Below are positions 34,762 to 42,512 of a stretch of DNA of 64,000 nt, in pieces. The notes under the pieces are model-generated. The model searched no databases. It saw only the letters and a list, made by a program, of their open reading frames with translations, and was not told the origin of the DNA. Position 1 is the first letter of the stretch. Each line of letters begins with the position of its first letter. The stretch is from Pseudarthrobacter enclensis (GTDB lineage: Bacteria; Actinomycetota; Actinomycetes; Actinomycetales; Micrococcaceae): contig NZ_JAUSRE010000012.1 of assembly GCF_030811655.1 (NCBI RefSeq), forward strand, positions 83,746-147,745, in the 5' to 3' direction. Made by a program: the position numbers and the translations under genes.

Positions 34762-34784
34762 CCAGGAGGCCGAACCGTACGCTG

Positions 34785-35519
34785 CTACGCCAGCTGGCTC
34801 TCGATCCTGGCCGCGCTTTCGGCAAGGGCTGCCCCTAGAGCCTCCGGATCCTGGGTGGAGCGGATGTAGACGACGGCGAGCGCAGCCGGGCGGCCGCCGG
34901 GAACCCGGACCGGGGCCGCCAGTGACGAGACCCCGGCGATGACTTCGTCGTGGCTGGCCGAGTAACCCTTCCTGCGCGCTTCGGATGCCTCCGGCCGGTA
35001 AGGGATGCCCGTCTCCAGCCGGTCCCATTCCGCTTCCGTGAGGGCGGACTGGATGGCGATGCCGGGCGCGCCGGCGTTGATCGGGTGGCGCGTTCCGGGC
35101 CGCTGGGCCACGGAGGCCCCCGAATGCCTGGGTTCAACCGTGACCAACGTGATGCAGTCATGGTGGTCCCACACCGCCACGAACGCCGTCATGTCCAGGG
35201 AGTTTGCCAGTTGGGTGAGCTCCGGAAGCGCTGCACTTTGCAGGTTCCGCGACACACCCCGGGCCAGGACCGCCAGCCCCGGCCCCGGCTGGACCCGTCC
35301 CGCATCGTCACGCACCAGGAGGGAATGGTCCTCCAGCGTGCGCAGGATCCGGTATGCCACTGACCGGTGGACACCCATGGCATCGGCGAGCTCGGCGATG
35401 GTCAGCGGGCCGGGGGCGGCAGCCAGGATCTCGAGGGCGCGGATGCCGCGCGAGAGGGTTTGGGACGGCGAAGCCTGGGGCGACGCTCCGGTGCGCGCTG
35501 TGGCTGCTGGAGGAGTCAT
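34785..35519 (-). CDS. IclR family transcriptional regulator
   Basis: 244 residues. An N-terminal winged helix (LTIAELADAMGVHRSVAYRILRTLEDHSLLV, about residues 38-68) is followed by the IclR ligand-binding domain (EPRHSGASVAQRPGTRHPINAGAPGIA). IclR proteins bind short palindromes and respond to small acids. It is divergent from an MHS transporter and palindromes fill the space, so it most likely controls that transporter. The ATG at 35519 is fixed by TAGGAT 7 bases upstream. Confidence 0.9.
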   Translation of the reverse strand: MTPPAATARTGASPQASPSQTLSRGIRALEILAAAPGPLTIAELADAMGVHRSVAYRILRTLEDHSLLVRDDAGRVQPGPGLAVLARGVSRNLQSAALPELTQLANSLDMTAFVAVWDHHDCITLVTVEPRHSGASVAQRPGTRHPINAGAPGIAIQSALTEAEWDRLETGIPYRPEASEARRKGYSASHDEVIAGVSSLAAPVRVPGGRPAALAVVYIRSTQDPEALGAALAESAARIESQLA

Positions 35520-35526
35520 GATGTCC

Positions 35527-35532
35527 ATCCTA
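35527..35532 (-). promoter_or_regulatory. -10 box of the IclR gene (leaderless)
   Basis: TAGGAT on the minus strand ends 7 bases before the ATG at 35519. Confidence 0.5.
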
Positions 35533-35598
35533 GGCGGCAAGGCGGACAACGCCGTGACCCTTGTCTCAGCATCCGGGAAACGGTATTGTCCTCTATAC

Positions 35599-35626
35599 GA
35601 ACTGACAGTTCTAATATAGAACTGAC
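35599..35626. promoter_or_regulatory. Overlapping palindromes, candidate IclR operator
   Basis: GAACTGACAGTTC (35599-35611) is a perfect 13-base palindrome. It overlaps GTTCTAATATAGAAC (35608-35622), also symmetric. The half-site GAACTGAC recurs exactly 20 bases on (35619-35626), two helical turns. Placement between the divergent regulator and transporter suits an IclR operator. Confidence 0.55.
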
Positions 35627-35701
35627 GTCCAGCGGCCCTGTGGTCGCGCAAATCCCCCACGTTCGTGTCTTGCATCACAGATTCGTAGTACCCTACCAAC
35701 T

Positions 35702-35713
35702 AACTGACCGTTC
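35702..35713. promoter_or_regulatory. Second candidate IclR operator
   Basis: AACTGACCGTTC differs by one base from the first site (AACTGACAGTTC). It sits 60 bases before the transporter start, in the likely promoter. Confidence 0.45.
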
Positions 35714-35773
35714 TGTCGGTAATTCTGAAGGCGTCCCGGGTGGCATTGCTGCCCTATAAACAATGGAGTTTCA

Positions 35774-37108
35774 ATGACCACACCTTCCAAGGTGGATACC
35801 CCCGCTGGTCCCAGCAGCCGGCGGGAGGAGCGCAAGGTTCTTGCCGGCACCCTCGTCGGCACCACTATCGAATGGTATGACTTCTTCATCTTTGCCCAGC
35901 TGACGGCAACGCTGCTGTCACCGCTGTTCCTGGCTCCGCTGAACGAGTCCAACCCGGGCCTGGCCCAAATCCTCTCTTTTGCCCTGATCGGCATCAGCTT
36001 CCTGTTCCGCCCGCTCGGCGCCGTTATCGCCGGACACCTGGGTGACCGCCTGGGCCGGAAAGCCATGCTGGTCTTCACCCTTGTCATGATGGGCGCCGCC
36101 ACGGCCCTGATCGGCGTGCTTCCCACCTATGCCCAAATCGGTGCGTGGGCGCCTGTGCTGCTCATCCTGCTGCGCGTTATCCAGGGCTTCTCGGCCGGCG
36201 GCGAGTGGGGCGGCGCCGCCCTCATGGCCGTGGAGCATGCGCCGGTCAACCTGCGCGGCCTGTTCGGCGCCTACCCGCAGATCGGTGTGCCGGTAGGCAT
36301 GATCCTCGCCACCGGCCTGCTGTTCTTCCTGAACACCGGCATGTCCAAAGACGACTTCGCGGCGTGGGGCTGGCGCGTGCCGTTCCTGCTCTCCATCGTC
36401 CTGATCGTGGTGGGCTACCTCATTCGCCGCGCTGTATCCGAGAGCCCGGTGTTCCAGGAGATGGCGCTGCGGAAGAAGGAAAGCAAGGCGCCCCTGGGTG
36501 AGCTGGTCCGGAGCCACAAGTTGCCCGTCCTGTACTCCACCCTGATCTTCATCGGCAACAACGCAGCGGGTTACCTGCTGATCGCGTTCTTCATTTCCTA
36601 CGCCACCAAGACCCTGAAGATGCCCACCCCGCAGATCCTGCTTGCCACCACGCTCGCGTCGCTTGGCTGGCTGATCTTCACCCTGGTGGGCGGCTGGCTG
36701 TCCGACCGCATCGGCCGGGTCAAAACCTTCCTGACCGGGTACGCCATCGTCTTCGCCTGGATGATCCCCATGTTCGCGCTGATCGACACCAAGGACATCG
36801 TGCTGTACGGCGTCGCCCTGTTCGTGCTGACCGTCGGCCTGGGCCTCTCCTACGGCCCCATGTCGGCCATGTACGCCGAGATGTTCCCCGCCAACGTCAG
36901 GTACTCCGGTATCTCGATCGGGTACGCCTTTGGTGCCATCCTGGGCGGCGCGTTCGCGGCCACCATCGCCGAATCGCTGCTGCAGTCCACCAAGTGGACC
37001 GGTTCGATCGGTATCTACATCATGATCCTCTGCGTCATCTCCGCCGTGGGCGTGGTGCTGGCCAAGGAGACCAGGGGGCGCCCACTGGGCGTCAGCAGCC
37101 ACCACTGA
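35774..37108 (+). CDS. MFS transporter, metabolite:H+ symporter (MHS) family
   Basis: 444 residues, 12 hydrophobic segments. GTTIEWYDFFIFAQLTA, GHLGDRLGRKAMLV and RVIQGFSAGGEWGGA are the MHS fingerprints (ShiA, ProP, CitA, KgtP types). It probably takes up an organic acid or osmolyte with protons; the substrate is unknown, though the IclR neighbour hints at an aromatic or organic acid. GGAG lies 5 bases before the ATG. Confidence 0.9.
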   Translation: MTTPSKVDTPAGPSSRREERKVLAGTLVGTTIEWYDFFIFAQLTATLLSPLFLAPLNESNPGLAQILSFALIGISFLFRPLGAVIAGHLGDRLGRKAMLVFTLVMMGAATALIGVLPTYAQIGAWAPVLLILLRVIQGFSAGGEWGGAALMAVEHAPVNLRGLFGAYPQIGVPVGMILATGLLFFLNTGMSKDDFAAWGWRVPFLLSIVLIVVGYLIRRAVSESPVFQEMALRKKESKAPLGELVRSHKLPVLYSTLIFIGNNAAGYLLIAFFISYATKTLKMPTPQILLATTLASLGWLIFTLVGGWLSDRIGRVKTFLTGYAIVFAWMIPMFALIDTKDIVLYGVALFVLTVGLGLSYGPMSAMYAEMFPANVRYSGISIGYAFGAILGGAFAATIAESLLQSTKWTGSIGIYIMILCVISAVGVVLAKETRGRPLGVSSHH

Positions 37109-37132
37109 CCCCACCGGACCCATCGTCAGAGA

Positions 37133-37166
37133 CGGCAGGCCCGGACCGCATGGTCCGGGCCTGCCG
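37133..37166. terminator. Terminator between MHS and phosphoribosyltransferase genes
   Basis: Perfect 15-base arms (37133-37147 and 37152-37166) around a GCAT loop, between convergent genes. There is no U-tract on either strand, so it may pause or end transcription from both sides. Confidence 0.65.
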
Positions 37167-37180
37167 TACGTGCGGGGCGG

Positions 37181-37828
37181 TCAGGGCTCGAGCAGCCTGA
37201 CCGCCTCATCGTCGCCCAGCTGTCCGAAATGCCGGTAATAGCTCCCCACCGCCCTGAACTTGCCCGGGAGATGAAGGCAGACCACTGCGTCGCACACCCG
37301 CTCAAGGGAAGCCTGGGCATCCACGGACCCAACGGGAGCCGCGGCGAGCACGGCAGTGGCGCCTTCTGCACGCATGGCCTCGACGGCGGCGCGCATGGTG
37401 GCTCCGGTAGCCAGCCCGTCATCCATGAGGACAACAGTCTTGCCCGCCACATCCATGCCGGTTCCCGGGTACAGCTGCGCCCGGCGAAGCAGCTCGGCGC
37501 GCTCACGCTCTTCAACGTCGTCCATCAAGTCCTGCCGCACGCCGTGCTGCAGCACCCGTTCCAGCAGGGGTTTGTTGATCAGCCGGACGATGCGCCCGCG
37601 GGCCAGGGCCAGGGCCCCAAAAGCGGTTTCTTCGTGCCCGGGTATCCCCAGCTTCCGGACCAAAACGGCGCCGAGGGGAAGGCGGAGCACAGATGCTGCA
37701 GCCGCCGCGACGGGGATGCCTCCCCGCGCCAGGCCCAGGACCAGGGTGTCCGGTTGTTCCCGAAACCGGGCAAGCGCCCCGGCGAGGCGCTGGCCGGCCT
37801 CCGTGCGGTCTTCAAAACGCGTACCCAT
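37181..37828 (-). CDS. Phosphoribosyltransferase domain protein
   Basis: 215 residues, type I PRT fold. The PRPP loop VVLMDDGLATGAT and the early GLARGGIPVAAAAA phosphate loop are clear. Similar stand-alone proteins are usually annotated only as phosphoribosyltransferase and often lie near hydrolases; no nucleobase is assignable. GGGAGGG sits 5 bases before the ATG. Confidence 0.85.
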   Translation of the reverse strand: MGTRFEDRTEAGQRLAGALARFREQPDTLVLGLARGGIPVAAAAASVLRLPLGAVLVRKLGIPGHEETAFGALALARGRIVRLINKPLLERVLQHGVRQDLMDDVEERERAELLRRAQLYPGTGMDVAGKTVVLMDDGLATGATMRAAVEAMRAEGATAVLAAAPVGSVDAQASLERVCDAVVCLHLPGKFRAVGSYYRHFGQLGDDEAVRLLEP

Positions 37829-37908
37829 AAGTCCCTCCCGGCGCTGCCGCCTGCCCCCAGCGTAACGCCGGCCGTGCTGCTGCCGGCTTCCGCCGCAGGC
37901 CTGGCTCC

Positions 37909-38736
37909 CTAGGCAGCCAGGAACGAAATGGCGGCCTGCTTGAAGGCCCTGCTGGTGATGGCGTTGGTGTGGTTCCTGCCCGGCAGGATCAATTGTTCGG
38001 CCATGGACCCTGCCCCCCGGGCCAGCTCTGCCAGCCGGGGCAGTGTTCCGGCCCGTTCGTCCTTGTCTCCCGCCACCAGCAGCATCGGAACGTGGGGGAC
38101 TGCCTCGGCGGGGTCATAGGGCTCGGCCTTGATGGCTTCCACGAGGGACAGCAGCGCAAAGATGTTGTTGCTGGGCAGCAGCAGCGCCATCTTGAGGAGC
38201 TGGGCGGTGGATTCGTCGCTGATCGGCGTGCCGTCCGCCAGGTAGTCCTGGGCGGCCCTGAGGTCGAAATTGGCGAGCGGGTCCGAATCGTTGGGTCCGC
38301 CCAACACCAGCCGGTGCACCAGTTCCGGCTGGGTTGCCGCGAATTCCCAGGCGAGCCGGGATCCCAAGGAATAGCCCACCACGTCCAGTCCGCTGGAAGG
38401 ATCGCCGTCCTGCAAAGGCCGTACGCCGGCGTCGAACGCTGCCTGCAGCAGGTCCGCCCGGATCCTGCTGGGGGAGTAGGAATCCATATCCTCGGGCGCC
38501 CCACTGCGGCCGTGGCCCGGCAGGTCCACCGTGATCACCCGTCGGCCGGCGTCGAGCAGGGCCGAGACCCAGCCGGTGTCCTCCCAGTTGAGCTTTGACG
38601 AGGAGGAAAAGCCGTGCAGCAGCAGGACCGCCCGGAGGCCTGCGTCAGCCGCGGGTTCGTGGACTGCCACGTACATCTGCGGGTCAGTGCCTTCCACAGT
38701 GTGCGCATGCTGCTGTCCGGTGTGCCTGCCGCTCAT
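37909..38736 (-). CDS. Alpha/beta hydrolase
   Basis: 275 residues. HGFSSSSKLNW (oxyanion loop), GYSLGSRLA (nucleophile Ser), a late acid in AGDKDER and PGRNHTNA (His) form the triad. No signal peptide. A GGGGA site lies about 9 bases before the ATG at 38736; longer upstream starts have no support. Substrate unknown. Confidence 0.82.
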   Translation of the reverse strand: MSGRHTGQQHAHTVEGTDPQMYVAVHEPAADAGLRAVLLLHGFSSSSKLNWEDTGWVSALLDAGRRVITVDLPGHGRSGAPEDMDSYSPSRIRADLLQAAFDAGVRPLQDGDPSSGLDVVGYSLGSRLAWEFAATQPELVHRLVLGGPNDSDPLANFDLRAAQDYLADGTPISDESTAQLLKMALLLPSNNIFALLSLVEAIKAEPYDPAEAVPHVPMLLVAGDKDERAGTLPRLAELARGAGSMAEQLILPGRNHTNAITSRAFKQAAISFLAA

Positions 38737-38815
38737 GGTGTCAGTTCCCCAATCAGGTACGGCGCCTGGGCGGGCCCGGCGCGTCGGTGCGTATTCCGTG
38801 AAGGTACGCACCACT

Positions 38816-40210
38816 CTACCTGTTGGCGGCCCGCTTCCGGCCGGTCACGCGGGCGCCGGCGGCACATGCCAGGGCGATGCCGGCGATCAGGGTGAAGGTG
38901 CTGAAGAGCTGGACCCGGCTTGCCTCCGCACTGAAGCCGACGGCGAAGATGAGCCCCAGCAGGACCAGGCCCAGGATGGTCAGTCCGGGGAAGCCCTTCA
39001 TCCGCAGCGGGAGCGGGAGGCCGTCCCGGTCGGCGCGCCGCCGCAGGATCAGCTGGGATACGAGGGCGCTGCCCCAGACCACCAGGCAGGTGGATCCCAC
39101 CAGCTGGAACAGGGCGGGCAGGATCCGTTCCGGGAACAGCAGTTCCAGGACCGTGGCGATGAAGCCGAAGGCCACCGATACGGTCACGGCAAGGAGCGGC
39201 ACCCCGGCACCGTTGAGGCGGGTCAGGACCCGCGGTGCCTCTCCGCGCTGGGCCAGCGAGTACACCATGCGGGAGGCGCCGTAGAGGTTGGCGTTCAGCG
39301 CCGAGAGGAGGGCGACGACGGCCACCAGGGTGATGGCGGTTGAGGCACCCGGGATTCTGGCAGCGTCCAGGACGCCGGCGAAGGGAGAGGCAAGGCTCTT
39401 GGAGGTGGCGGGAAGGACGGCGGCGATGACGAAGACGGAGCCGATGTAGAACACCAGGATGCGCCATACAACTGTCCGGATGGCTTTGCCCACGCTGCGT
39501 TCCGGGTCCTCGGTTTCTGCCGCGGCCACCGAGACGATTTCCGTCCCGCCGAACGCGAATATCACCACGAACAGTGCCGCGGCAACGCCGCCCAGGCCCT
39601 GGGGCGCAAAGTTGCCGGTCAGGTTTGCCGTTCCCGGGGAGACGACGCCGGGCAGCAGGCCGAGGAGCAGGGCGGTGCCGACCGCGAGGAACAGGATGAT
39701 GACGGCAACTTTGAGGATGGCGAACCAGAACTCGAATTCGCCGAAGTTCCGTACTCCGGCCAGGTTGATGCCGGTGAACACCACCATGAACAGCAGTGCC
39801 AGTGCCCAGACCGGGACCACCGGCCAGACGGAGAACAGCAGCCCCGCGGCGCCCAGTGCCTCTGCCGCGATCACCACCACCAGCTGCAGCCACCACAGCC
39901 ACCCGATCGTGGCGCCCGCCGTGCGGCCCAGGGCCCGTTCCGCGTAGACCGAAAACGCTCCGCTGGTGGGGTTCGAGGCTGCCATCTCGCCCAGGGCCCA
40001 CATCACCAGGATGATCAACGTTCCAGCCACCAGGTAGGAAACCAGGACTGCCGGCCCGGCTGCCTGGACGCCGGCACCCGAACCCAGGAACAAGCCTGCG
40101 CCGATGGCACTGCCGAGCCCCATCATGGTCAGCTGGCGCGGCTTCATGCTGTGGCCGGCGGTGGCCTTTTTCACGGTGGTGGAGGGGGTGTGGGCAGACT
40201 TCATCGTCAT
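38816..40210 (-). CDS. Amino-acid permease, APC superfamily
   Basis: 464 residues, about 12 segments. GLGSAIGAGLFLGSGAGVQAAGPA and GEMAASNPTSGAFSVYAERALG are the AAT-family fingerprints (GabP, AroP, CycA-like). It imports an amino acid with protons. MTMKSAH at 40210 was chosen, with AGAAGGTG about 9 bases upstream; ATG 40204 is the alternative. It is divergent from the NAD operon, but a functional link is not evident. Confidence 0.88.
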   Translation of the reverse strand: MTMKSAHTPSTTVKKATAGHSMKPRQLTMMGLGSAIGAGLFLGSGAGVQAAGPAVLVSYLVAGTLIILVMWALGEMAASNPTSGAFSVYAERALGRTAGATIGWLWWLQLVVVIAAEALGAAGLLFSVWPVVPVWALALLFMVVFTGINLAGVRNFGEFEFWFAILKVAVIILFLAVGTALLLGLLPGVVSPGTANLTGNFAPQGLGGVAAALFVVIFAFGGTEIVSVAAAETEDPERSVGKAIRTVVWRILVFYIGSVFVIAAVLPATSKSLASPFAGVLDAARIPGASTAITLVAVVALLSALNANLYGASRMVYSLAQRGEAPRVLTRLNGAGVPLLAVTVSVAFGFIATVLELLFPERILPALFQLVGSTCLVVWGSALVSQLILRRRADRDGLPLPLRMKGFPGLTILGLVLLGLIFAVGFSAEASRVQLFSTFTLIAGIALACAAGARVTGRKRAANR

Positions 40211-40417
40211 GGGCGAATGCACCTTCTGGGGCTGGTCGGGTCCGGCGTGTGGCGTCCGGGGGTCCTTGTGGGACTTATTGAATTTACCGCCTCGGGTGAG
40301 CGGCCCGGAAACCAGGCGGCAGCCGCCATTGGCACCGGCCAGGGGGCAGCCGCCCGCCGGCCCCGGTGAGGCAAGCAAAACGTGCAGAAACATTTCCCTT
40401 TCCATCGCGTCTGGCCG

Positions 40418-40423
40418 TAGAAT
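40418..40423 (+). promoter_or_regulatory. -10 box of the nrtR-nadABC operon
   Basis: TAGAAT, one base off consensus. It would place the transcription start near 40430, inside the palindrome that follows. Confidence 0.45.
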
Positions 40424-40429
40424 TACTTT

Positions 40430-40444
40430 TGGTCAGGATGACCA
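40430..40444. promoter_or_regulatory. Candidate NrtR operator
   Basis: TGGTCAGGATGACCA has 6-base arms around a 3-base centre and covers the predicted transcription start. An autoregulating repressor would bind exactly here. I cannot confirm that it matches the known NrtR site of related Actinobacteria. Confidence 0.5.
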
Positions 40445-40500
40445 TAACTAGGAAAAGAGTCCACGGGGCGGTCGATGGGGACGGAAGGGCGGTGAAGCGG

Positions 40501-41211
40501 ATGTACTACAGTTCGGCGAACGTTTCCGAGCGGCAGGCTGCACCGCCGTCGTTGGCCATCTCCACGGTGATCTTCGCGCTCCGGCCCAGCGAAACCTCGG
40601 GCCGTCCCACCCTGTGGCTTCCCCTGGTGCGCCGCATCCGGGAACCCTTCAGGGGGCTGTGGGCCTTGCCGGGCGGCCCGCTCAGCCACGACGAATCCCT
40701 CCAGGACGCGGCGGCAAGGAACCTGCAGGAGACCACCGGACTAGCGCCGCGCTACCTCGAACAGCTCTACGCCTTCGGTGGCCTGCACCGTTCACCCACC
40801 CAGCGCGTGGTCTCCATCGTCTACTGGGCCCTGGTCCAGCCCACGGAGGCAGCGCTCGCGGACGAGTCCGAAAACGTCAGGTGGTTCCGTGCGGACCGGC
40901 TGGGGGACCTGGCCTTCGACCACAACGCGATCGTAGATTACGCCCTGTGGCGCCTGCGCAACAAGCTGGCCTACGGGTCGGTGGCCTACCACCTGCTGGG
41001 GGAGTACTTCACGCTGGCCCAGGTCCGCGAAGTCTATGAAGCGGTCCTGGACCGCCAGCTGGATCCAGCCAACTTCCGCCGCCAGCTCAAATCCACCCCG
41101 GAAATCGAAGAAACCGGCGAATACCTCCAGGGCGGCAAACACCGCCCGCCACGCCTCTACCGCTACACCGGCCGGCCAGGCCTTGACCCAGACAACAGGA
41201 GCACACCATGA
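40501..41211 (+). CDS. nrtR: NUDIX-like transcriptional regulator NrtR of NAD synthesis
   Basis: 236 residues. The N-terminal NUDIX-like domain (LWLPLVRRIREPFRGLWALPGGPL, about residues 37-60) has a worn catalytic box (REPFRG, LQETTG), as expected for a sensor that binds ADP-ribose. The C-terminal part (VREVYEAVLDRQLDPANFRRQL) is the winged helix of NrtR. It lies at the head of nadA-nadB-nadC with a 4-base overlap, so autoregulation is likely. ATG 40501 has GGTGA 5 bases upstream; ATG 40438 is an in-frame alternative that would sit inside the palindrome. Confidence 0.88.
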   Translation: MYYSSANVSERQAAPPSLAISTVIFALRPSETSGRPTLWLPLVRRIREPFRGLWALPGGPLSHDESLQDAAARNLQETTGLAPRYLEQLYAFGGLHRSPTQRVVSIVYWALVQPTEAALADESENVRWFRADRLGDLAFDHNAIVDYALWRLRNKLAYGSVAYHLLGEYFTLAQVREVYEAVLDRQLDPANFRRQLKSTPEIEETGEYLQGGKHRPPRLYRYTGRPGLDPDNRSTP

Positions 41212-42512
41212 GCAGCGTCAACACGGCGATCCAGCTGATCACGCGCGAGCAGGCCGAAAAGGGCGCAGCCGCCGAACGCAGCACCTGCAGCCCCGCGCTG
41301 GCCAAGGGCCCCTGGGACTATGACCTGGCCGAGGCGCTCGCAGGCGTTCCCGCCTACGGCCCGGGAGCCTCCAGCGCAGACAGCGCACCGGCCACCACGC
41401 CACGCCAGGGCCAGCTGCCCGAGGAATACAAGCTGGCCAGCGACGCCGAGCTCGCGGAACGGATCAAGGCCGCCAAGGCCACCTTGGGTGACCGGGCCGT
41501 CATCCTGGGCCACTTCTACCAGCGCGACGAGGTGGTCCAGTACGCCGACTTCGTGGGCGACTCCTTCCAGCTCGCCAACGCGGCGCTCACCCGCCCCGAG
41601 GCGGAGGCCATCATCTTCTGCGGCGTCCACTTCATGGCCGAGACTGCGGACATCCTCTCCACCCCGGAGCAGGCCGTCATCCTCCCCAACCTGGCCGCCG
41701 GATGCTCCATGGCCGACATGGCGGACGCGGACTCCGTTGAAGAGTGCTGGGAGCAGCTGGCGGAGATCTTCGGCACCGAGCCCGACGCCGAGGGCCGTGT
41801 CCCGGTCATCCCTGTCACTTACATGAACTCCTCCGCAGCCCTGAAGGCGTTCTGCGGCGAACACGGCGGCATCGTCTGCACCTCCTCGAACGCAAAGACC
41901 GTCCTGGAGTGGGCCTTCCAGCGGGCCCAGCGGGTCCTGTTCTTCCCGGACCAGCACCTGGGCCGCAACACCGCCAAGGCCATGGGCGTCCCGCTGGAGC
42001 AGATGCCCATGTGGAACCCGCGCAAGGACCTTGGCGGCAATGACGAACAGGAACTCCTGGACTCCCGCGTCATCCTCTGGCACGGCTTCTGCTCGGTGCA
42101 CAAGCGCTTCAACGTGGCACAGATCGAGAAGGCCCGGGCGGACTTCCCGGGCGTCCAGGTCATCGTGCACCCCGAGTGCCCCATGGAGGTGGTGGACGCC
42201 GCGGACGCCGCCGGCTCCACGGACTTCATCAAGAAGGCCATCGCGGCAGCCACCGAGCCGACGACCTTCGCCATCGGCACCGAGATCAACATGGTGAACA
42301 GGCTCGCCGCCGAGTACCCGCAGCACACCATTTTCTGCCTGGACCCGGTCATCTGCCCCTGCTCCACCATGTACCGCATCCACCCCGGCTACCTCGCCTG
42401 GGTGCTTGAGGAACTGGTGGCCGGCCGCGTCGTTAACCGCATCACCGTGGACGATGCCGTGCAGGCCAACGCCAGGACTGCGCTCGAGCGCATGCTCGCC
42501 GCGAGGCCGTGA
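41208..42512 (+). CDS. nadA: Quinolinate synthase
   Basis: 434 residues, the long actinobacterial form. VILGHFYQRDEVVQYADFVGDS, AGCSMADMADAD, HPECPMEVV and CPCSTMYRIHP hold the [4Fe-4S] cysteines. It condenses iminoaspartate with dihydroxyacetone phosphate to quinolinate. About 85 N-terminal residues precede the core. It overlaps nrtR and nadB at both ends, so it is a true operon member. Confidence 0.96.
   Translation: MSSVNTAIQLITREQAEKGAAAERSTCSPALAKGPWDYDLAEALAGVPAYGPGASSADSAPATTPRQGQLPEEYKLASDAELAERIKAAKATLGDRAVILGHFYQRDEVVQYADFVGDSFQLANAALTRPEAEAIIFCGVHFMAETADILSTPEQAVILPNLAAGCSMADMADADSVEECWEQLAEIFGTEPDAEGRVPVIPVTYMNSSAALKAFCGEHGGIVCTSSNAKTVLEWAFQRAQRVLFFPDQHLGRNTAKAMGVPLEQMPMWNPRKDLGGNDEQELLDSRVILWHGFCSVHKRFNVAQIEKARADFPGVQVIVHPECPMEVVDAADAAGSTDFIKKAIAAATEPTTFAIGTEINMVNRLAAEYPQHTIFCLDPVICPCSTMYRIHPGYLAWVLEELVAGRVVNRITVDDAVQANARTALERMLAARP

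Noticed and set aside
35918..37123. Long minus-strand open frame opposite the MHS transporter
   Set aside because: Shadow of the MHS gene; rich in Gln, His, Asp and Gly with no domain.
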